Source: Dehalococcoidia bacterium
GTDB taxonomy: Bacteria; Chloroflexota; Dehalococcoidia; UBA2979
DNA length: 10,915 nucleotides
Assembly (NCBI GenBank): GCA_030745285.1
Contig: JASLOV010000032.1
Coordinates: forward strand, 1 to 10,915
Reading direction: 5' to 3'
The stretch's first letter is position 1. Every line of letters starts with the position of its first letter. The notes beneath the pieces were generated by a model, which worked only from the letters and a program-made list of their open reading frames with translations, did no database searches and was not told where the DNA came from. Below, piece by piece: positions 7,499-10,915 of the stretch. A program made the position numbers and the translations under genes.

Positions 7499-7522
7499 CC
7501 TGCCGCCTGCAGGCGGTAGGCT
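7499..7522 (+). promoter_or_regulatory. Candidate promoter -10 (TAGGCT) overlapped by a palindrome, upstream of the nitroreductase gene
   Basis: A perfect 14-nt palindrome CCGCCTGCAGGCGG (7503-7516) abuts TAGGCT (7517-7522), which fits the TANNNT -10 pattern of high-GC bacteria. Allowing one G/T pair, the symmetry extends to 7499-7520 and covers most of the hexamer. A start about 7 nt downstream would give a leader of about 42 nt. No good -35 is visible. The palindrome could be a repressor operator or chance GC symmetry. Confidence 0.35.
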
Positions 7523-7570
7523 GTCGCTCTGGACGAACGCAGGAGCCGCTGGCCGTGAGGGGTGACGAGG

Positions 7571-8245
7571 ATGGACGTGAAGCCGCCTGAAGACGTGGGG
7601 CTGTTCGAGGCCCTCTACTCGACGCGGGCGCTGCGGCGCTTCAAGCCCGACCCGGTGGATGACGAGACGCTGTTCCAGGTGATCGACGCTGCCATCCGCG
7701 CGCCTGCGGGCAGCAACATGCAGGTCTGGCACTTTCTGGTCGTGCGCGACGAGGAGAAGCGGCGGCAGATTGGCGAGGCCTACTGGGAGACGTGGTCGAC
7801 CTACGGCAAGCAGTACGTCGATGACCCGACCGAGATCGACAAGCTGCCGAGGCAGATGGAGCTGGTCGTGCGCTCCACGGACGACCTCGCGCGCAACATC
7901 GCGCAGGTGCCGGTACATCTCTTCATCTGCGGGCCGGACGGCGCGGGCGGCACGGTCTACCCGGCCGTCCAGAACGCCCTGCTCGCCTGTCGCGGGCTGG
8001 GCCTGGGCTCGGTCGTGACCTCGTTCCACCGCGGCCACATGGACAAGCTCGGCCCGCTGCTCGGACTACCCGATGGCCAGACGGCGCACGCACTGCTGCC
8101 GATCGGCTGGCCCAGCGACCGCATCGGTCCCGTCGGGCGCCGGCCCGTGCACAAGGTGACGAGCATCGATGGCTGGGGCGAGCCGTGGCAGTACGCGCTC
8201 GACCAGCCGGAGCAGGGTTTGCGCTCACGCTGGACGGGAGAGTAG
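7571..8245 (+). CDS. Nitroreductase-family FMN oxidoreductase
   Basis: A 224-residue protein of the FMN-dependent nitroreductase superfamily. Members use NAD(P)H to reduce nitro groups, quinones, flavins or enone-type substrates, usually as cytoplasmic homodimers. STRALRRFKPDPV (17-29) is the N-terminal FMN-phosphate-binding Arg segment. APAGSNMQVWHFLVV (44-58) is the second conserved flavin-contact segment. The later segment QNALLACRGLGLGS (about 140-153) is the classic helix, and IGPVGRRP near 185-192 is the usual C-terminal signature. The ATG at 7571 is preferred because GAGGGG lies at 7557-7562 with 8-nt spacing; a GTG at 7562 would add three residues. The region between the two FMN segments and the C-terminal half (TYGKQYVDD, then a polar stretch) looks substrate-specific, but I cannot name the substrate. 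The gene is preceded by its own promoter candidate and is convergent with the next gene, only 29 nt from its stop codon. Confidence 0.88.
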   Translation: MDVKPPEDVGLFEALYSTRALRRFKPDPVDDETLFQVIDAAIRAPAGSNMQVWHFLVVRDEEKRRQIGEAYWETWSTYGKQYVDDPTEIDKLPRQMELVVRSTDDLARNIAQVPVHLFICGPDGAGGTVYPAVQNALLACRGLGLGSVVTSFHRGHMDKLGPLLGLPDGQTAHALLPIGWPSDRIGPVGRRPVHKVTSIDGWGEPWQYALDQPEQGLRSRWTGE

Positions 8246-8274
8246 CCGCACGCCGCCCGCGCCCGGCTGGAAGG

Positions 8275-9117
8275 CTACCGGCCCGTGAAGCGAGGCTCGC
8301 GCTTCTCGCCGAAGGAGCGCACGCCCTCGATGCGGTCCTCGGAGAGCGTGACCAGCGGCAGCACCGCTCCGGATAGTTCGAGCGCGCTCTCGTAGTCGAG
8401 GTTCGCCGTGCGGTAGGCCATGATCTTGCCGACCTTCTGGCCGATCGGCGGCCCGGCCTCGACCTCGAGCGCAAAGTCCATCAGGCGCTCGTCGAACTGC
8501 TCCGGCGGCACGATGTAGTTGGTGACCCCGGCGGCGTGCGCTTCCTCGGCGTCCATGAAGCGGCCGGTCATCATCAGCTCCATCGCCTTGCGCCAGCCGA
8601 TGATCCTGGGGATCGCCCAGAAGCCGCCGAGGTCCGGGTACAGCCCCCGCTTGACGTAGGCCACCTGGTAGATGGCCGCCGTGGAACCGACGGCGAGGTC
8701 GCTCAGGCAGGCCATGTCGAAGCCCGCTCCGACGCAGGGGCCGTTGATGCCGGCGATCACGGGGATGTCCAGCCGCCGCAGCGCGGCGAACGTCTTCGTC
8801 TCGTTGCGGAAGTTGAGGCGCTCGCCCTCCGCGTCGGGGCCGGTGCTGGAGGGCGTCGGGGCGTCGTCATCATCGTCCCGCGCCGCTCCGCGGTGGTCCA
8901 TGCCGGAGCAGAAGCCGCGCCCCTCGCCGGTGATCACGACGCATCGTGCAGTACGGTCAACGTGCACACGGTCGAAGAGGTCGAGCATCTCCGCGAGCAT
9001 CGGGAAGGTGAGTGCGTTGAGCCGGTCCGGGCGATTGAGCGTGAGCCAGACGATACCGTCCTGCTCGCCGCGTCGCTCTTCCTTGATGAACTCGTAATCC
9101 ATGGCGTCTGCTCGCAT
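8275..9117 (-). CDS. Enoyl-CoA hydratase/isomerase family protein (crotonase fold), atypical active site
   Basis: A 280-residue crotonase-fold protein. These bind acyl-CoA and stabilise an enolate through two backbone NH groups. The oxyanion-hole segments are visible: GRGFCSGMD (66-74) and NGPCVGAGFD (125-134). Against rat enoyl-CoA hydratase, the first catalytic Glu position is Asp (D134) and the second is Tyr (Y154), so simple hydration is doubtful. YQVAYVKRGLYPDLGG (150-165) aligns well with the dienoyl-CoA isomerase region: D134 and D162 match two of its acidic residues, but the third (Glu) is Y154. Residues 81-100 form an acidic loop (DDDDD, then Pro/Ser/Gly) after the first oxyanion segment. 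The start at 9117 is chosen because AAGG lies six bases upstream on this strand; a Met five codons later (9102) is the alternative. An isomerase, hydrolase or lyase on a CoA thioester is the best guess. It is transcribed away from the second crotonase gene. Confidence 0.88.
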   Translation of the reverse strand: MRADAMDYEFIKEERRGEQDGIVWLTLNRPDRLNALTFPMLAEMLDLFDRVHVDRTARCVVITGEGRGFCSGMDHRGAARDDDDDAPTPSSTGPDAEGERLNFRNETKTFAALRRLDIPVIAGINGPCVGAGFDMACLSDLAVGSTAAIYQVAYVKRGLYPDLGGFWAIPRIIGWRKAMELMMTGRFMDAEEAHAAGVTNYIVPPEQFDERLMDFALEVEAGPPIGQKVGKIMAYRTANLDYESALELSGAVLPLVTLSEDRIEGVRSFGEKREPRFTGR

Positions 9118-9397
9118 CTCTCGCCTTCGCGTCGCGTTTCGTTCGTGGCCGCCGGCGGCCCCGCGCATCCTACAGGACGGCGAGACCGCGCCCCCGACGG
9201 ACGCGCGAGGCCGGGCTGTGCCGCGTTGAGGCAGGCGGGGACCCAGGACCTTCGTCACTGGGCTGCCCGCACGCACGGCGCGTATGACTGCCGCGACGAT
9301 GGCGGGCAGCGGTTCGGCGTGACCGGCTTCATGCAACACTTCAGCGATCGGTCGGGACGAGCATCCACGGGACATGCATCCAGAGAGCGAGGCGATC
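9118..9397. promoter_or_regulatory. Divergent intergenic region between the two crotonase genes
   Basis: About 280 nt with no convincing coding sequence; it must carry the control signals of both divergent genes. For the minus-strand gene, TAGGAT (complement of 9167-9172) is a good -10 candidate, 49 nt from the start codon. A perfect palindrome GGCCGCCGGCGGCC at 9147-9160 lies in its leader. On the + side, GCTGCCCGC (9262-9270) and GCGGGCAGC (9302-9310) form a 9-nt perfect inverted repeat with a 31-nt spacer. I found no convincing -35/-10 pair for the + gene. Confidence 0.45.
9167..9172 (-). promoter_or_regulatory. Candidate -10 hexamer TAGGAT for the minus-strand crotonase gene
   Basis: Read on the minus strand, CTGTAGGATGCG contains TAGGAT, which fits the TANNNT -10 pattern. 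A start about 7 nt downstream would give a leader of about 42 nt. There is no clear TTGAC-type -35. The same TAGGNT motif occurs at almost the same distance (48 versus 49 nt) from the nitroreductase start codon, which adds support. Confidence 0.4.
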
Positions 9398-10216
9398 ATG
9401 ACGCCGGCAGCCCACGTGTCGTACCCCGCGGACGGAGTGGGACTCGTCCTGCTCGACGATCCGCCGAAAAACTTCGGGTCGCCGGAGCTGTACGAGAAGG
9501 TCTACGAGGCCGTGATCGCCATCAAAGAAGCGGGCAGCCGCGTCGTGGTGATCGCCTCGGATGTCCCTGGCTACTTCATCGCGCACTACTCGCTACGGCA
9601 GCTGGTCGACACCTTCGGGGGAGGGGGGCCGCCGGCGAACCAGGCCAATCAGCTGAGACGGCCGGACCTGCAGGTGGAGCTGGAACGCGGCCCGATGATC
9701 TCGATCGCCGCGAACAACGGCCAGGCCTGGGGCGGGGGCTCGGAGTTCTCCTGGTCCTGCAACCTGCGCATCGCCGCCGAGAGCGCGACTTACGGGCAGC
9801 CAGAGGTGGCGCTGGGCATCATCCCCGGTGGCGGCGGCACGACGCGGCTGGCGCGGTTGGTCGGCATGACGAAGTGCATGGAGATGATCGTGGACGGCCA
9901 CCCGATCAGCGCGCAGGAGGCGCTGCGGGTCGGGGCGATCAACAAGGTCGTGCCGGACGACCGGCTGCGAGAGGAAGCGATCGCGTGGGCGGCGGGGATA
10001 GCCCGCTGGCCGGGCTTCGCGCTGGAAGCCTGCAAGCGCAGCATGCTCGAGGGCATCGACATGCCGCTGCTGGACGCGCGCCGCAACGAGCAGACGGTCT
10101 TCCGCGAGACCGCGGTACAGGACGAAGCGATACGGATCATGAGCGAGGCGCAGGCGAAGTACGAATCGGGCGCGGACTCGTACGAGGCGATCGGCCTCGA
10201 CCGCGAGCGGGCGTAG
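9398..10216 (+). CDS. Enoyl-CoA hydratase (crotonase fold) with both catalytic glutamates
   Basis: A 272-residue crotonase family protein, predicted to hydrate a 2-enoyl-CoA to a 3-hydroxyacyl-CoA in fatty-acid or related acyl-CoA breakdown. GYFIAHYSL (58-66) is the first oxyanion-hole segment, with His where Gly is common. NNGQAWGGGSEF (106-117) is the second and carries E116. GQPEVALGIIPGGGG (133-147) carries E136. The two Glu residues are 20 apart, as in rat enoyl-CoA hydratase (E144 and E164), so hydratase chemistry is plausible. ISAQEALRVGAINKVVP is the usual segment after the core. The ATG at 9398 is preferred, with GAGG ending about 5 nt upstream; ATG 9374 would add eight residues. The TAG stop overlaps the next start codon by one base, so this gene and the cupin gene are almost certainly co-translated. 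Chain-length or ring preference cannot be read from the sequence. Confidence 0.9.
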   Translation: MTPAAHVSYPADGVGLVLLDDPPKNFGSPELYEKVYEAVIAIKEAGSRVVVIASDVPGYFIAHYSLRQLVDTFGGGGPPANQANQLRRPDLQVELERGPMISIAANNGQAWGGGSEFSWSCNLRIAAESATYGQPEVALGIIPGGGGTTRLARLVGMTKCMEMIVDGHPISAQEALRVGAINKVVPDDRLREEAIAWAAGIARWPGFALEACKRSMLEGIDMPLLDARRNEQTVFRETAVQDEAIRIMSEAQAKYESGADSYEAIGLDRERA

Positions 10217-10767
10217 TGAGCAGCCATCGACGCGTCGTCACCGGGCACGACGGCCGTGGTCGTTCGGTCGTCGCCAGCGACGGGCCGCCCGGGAACGAGC
10301 GCGGCAGTCTCTTCGAGCTGTGGGCGACGAACGCGATGCCGGCGGACAACGTCGACCCGACCGACGCGGCCGCGGCGCGCGACGTCATCCTTCAGCCAGA
10401 TTCGAACGGCACGATCTTTCGCTTCTTCGAGGTGGCGCCGGAGGGCCAGCTTCCCGGCGTCGAGGATCGGCGGAGGCGGTGGGAGTCTCAGCTGGCGGCG
10501 ATGTCGGCGGACGAACGTGCTGCGGCCACCGCGCAGCGCCCGGACGTCTCCCGCCACCCGGCGATGCACCGCACCGCCACGGTCGATTACGTCGTGCTGC
10601 TGCGAGGCGAGGTGACGATGTTGCTAGACGAGGGCGAGGTGGAGCTGAAGCCCTTCGATGTCGTCGTGCAGCGCGGTACGAACCACGGCTGGATCAACCA
10701 CGGGGATGAGACGGCGCTGCTGGCCGGCGTGCTGGTAGACGCCGTGCCGGCGGGGTCAGGGAGTTAG
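10216..10767 (+). CDS. Cupin domain protein, translationally coupled to the upstream crotonase
   Basis: A 183-residue single-domain cupin starting with GTG; its G is the last base of the upstream TAG stop. The cupin barrel occupies about residues 110-178. HRTATVDY (118-125) supplies a His and an Asp where motif 1 has metal ligands. GEVTMLLDEGEVELKP is the central beta-hairpin. The strand and turn KPFDVVVQRGTNHGWIN (145-161) is motif 2 with H157. The usual PGD turn is PFD here (F147). H118, D124 and H157 could still bind one metal. The N-terminal part (VVTGHDGRGRSVVASDGPP) is typical of small cupins near aromatic or acyl-CoA catabolic genes. Function is not assignable: a sensor, isomerase, decarboxylase or dioxygenase-like role are all possible. 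No helix-turn-helix is present. Confidence 0.85.
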   Translation: MSSHRRVVTGHDGRGRSVVASDGPPGNERGSLFELWATNAMPADNVDPTDAAAARDVILQPDSNGTIFRFFEVAPEGQLPGVEDRRRRWESQLAAMSADERAAATAQRPDVSRHPAMHRTATVDYVVLLRGEVTMLLDEGEVELKPFDVVVQRGTNHGWINHGDETALLAGVLVDAVPAGSGS

Positions 10768-10857
10768 ATCACCCATCGCGAGTACGCGGTCGCTTGCCAG
10801 CCCGAGTAAGGTGCGAGCAACAGCGAGCGCGGTTCGGCATGGAAGGTAAGGTTGAAT
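10768..10857 (+). other. Short intergenic region, no clear signal except the ribosome binding site
   Basis: Ninety bases between the cupin stop and the last start codon. A four-base-pair hairpin (CGCG-AGTA-CGCG, 10777-10788) is too weak to call a terminator. A TTGCCA at 10794-10799 has no partner -10 at the right distance. GGAAGG and TAAGG at 10841-10851 are a good ribosome binding site for the gene at 10858. Confidence 0.3.
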
Positions 10858-10915
10858 ATGGCTACAGAGGTGATTCGCGCGCACGTGATCGCCGGTGGGT
10901 TTCCGCCGGGTGCGG
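10858..10915 (+). CDS. Start of an unidentified gene, truncated by the window end
   Basis: Only 19 codons are present: MATEVIRAHVIAGGFPPGA, and the frame stays open to the end of the window. The start is supported by TAAGG at 10847-10851, six bases upstream of the ATG, and by the open + strand gene order. A short strand followed by a GGFPPG loop suggests an alpha/beta enzyme. A ThuA/amidotransferase-like protein is one possibility from memory of similar N-termini, but this is a guess. It may be co-directional with the crotonase-cupin pair, 90 nt away. Confidence 0.55.
   Translation, partial: MATEVIRAHVIAGGFPPGA

Noticed and set aside
9118..9399. N-terminal extension of the minus-strand crotonase to 9399
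   Set aside because: The extra 94 residues have no crotonase similarity. A promoter-like TAGGAT and a ribosome binding site support a start at 9117.
8536..10215. Long + strand open frame that runs through the divergent region into the cupin gene
   Set aside because: Its first part is antisense to the 8275-9117 crotonase and its middle is out of frame with the 9398-10216 crotonase. Only the cupin portion from GTG 10216 is real.
1..10915. tRNA, rRNA, riboswitch, CRISPR array, insertion sequence or phage attachment site
   Set aside because: I saw no cloverleaf, repeat-spacer array, transposase motif or terminal inverted repeats. The window is almost fully occupied by metabolic genes.

Overview
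This is a high-GC bacterial window with densely packed genes, short leaders and weak or partial Shine-Dalgarno sites. The two best promoter-like signals are TAGGNT -10 hexamers without clear -35 boxes. Base composition, the small four-helix membrane protein and the FMN/crotonase/cupin gene set suggest Actinomycetota (Thermoleophilia-like) or Chloroflexota (Dehalococcoidia-like). The sequence alone does not decide between them.

The left 7 kb is a 2-oxoacid:ferredoxin oxidoreductase locus on the + strand. The window opens inside a thiamine-diphosphate (TPP) beta subunit of a two-subunit 2-oxoacid oxidoreductase (KorB/PorB type, 3-623, 5' end missing). An 11-nt overlap leads into an unrecognised 379-residue protein (613-1752) with a long Ala/Pro tail. 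After a 107-nt gap with two short inverted repeats comes a very large single-chain pyruvate:ferredoxin oxidoreductase (1860-6962, 1,700 residues). It has the usual NifJ domain order and active-site residues. It also has two internal insertions, an extra CxxC, a helical segment, a low-complexity linker of about 80 residues and its own C-terminal single-cluster ferredoxin. A small four-helix membrane protein follows (7019-7438).

The right part holds an FMN nitroreductase-family protein (7571-8245, +). Convergent to it is a crotonase-fold protein lacking the usual second catalytic Glu (8275-9117, -). A divergent region of about 280 nt separates that gene from a second crotonase with both catalytic Glu residues (9398-10216, +). 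The second crotonase overlaps by one base a cupin protein (10216-10767, +). A further + strand gene begins at 10858 and runs off the window. This half looks like acyl-CoA and small-molecule catabolism, substrate unknown.

The two oxidoreductases would interconvert 2-oxoacids and acyl-CoA plus CO2 with reduced ferredoxin. The acyl-CoA enzymes nearby could feed or drain the same pool, but that link is inferred from proximity only. The most unusual item is the giant oxidoreductase with a built-in tethered ferredoxin and its uncharacterised neighbour at 613-1752. No RNA gene, CRISPR array, insertion sequence or integration site was seen.
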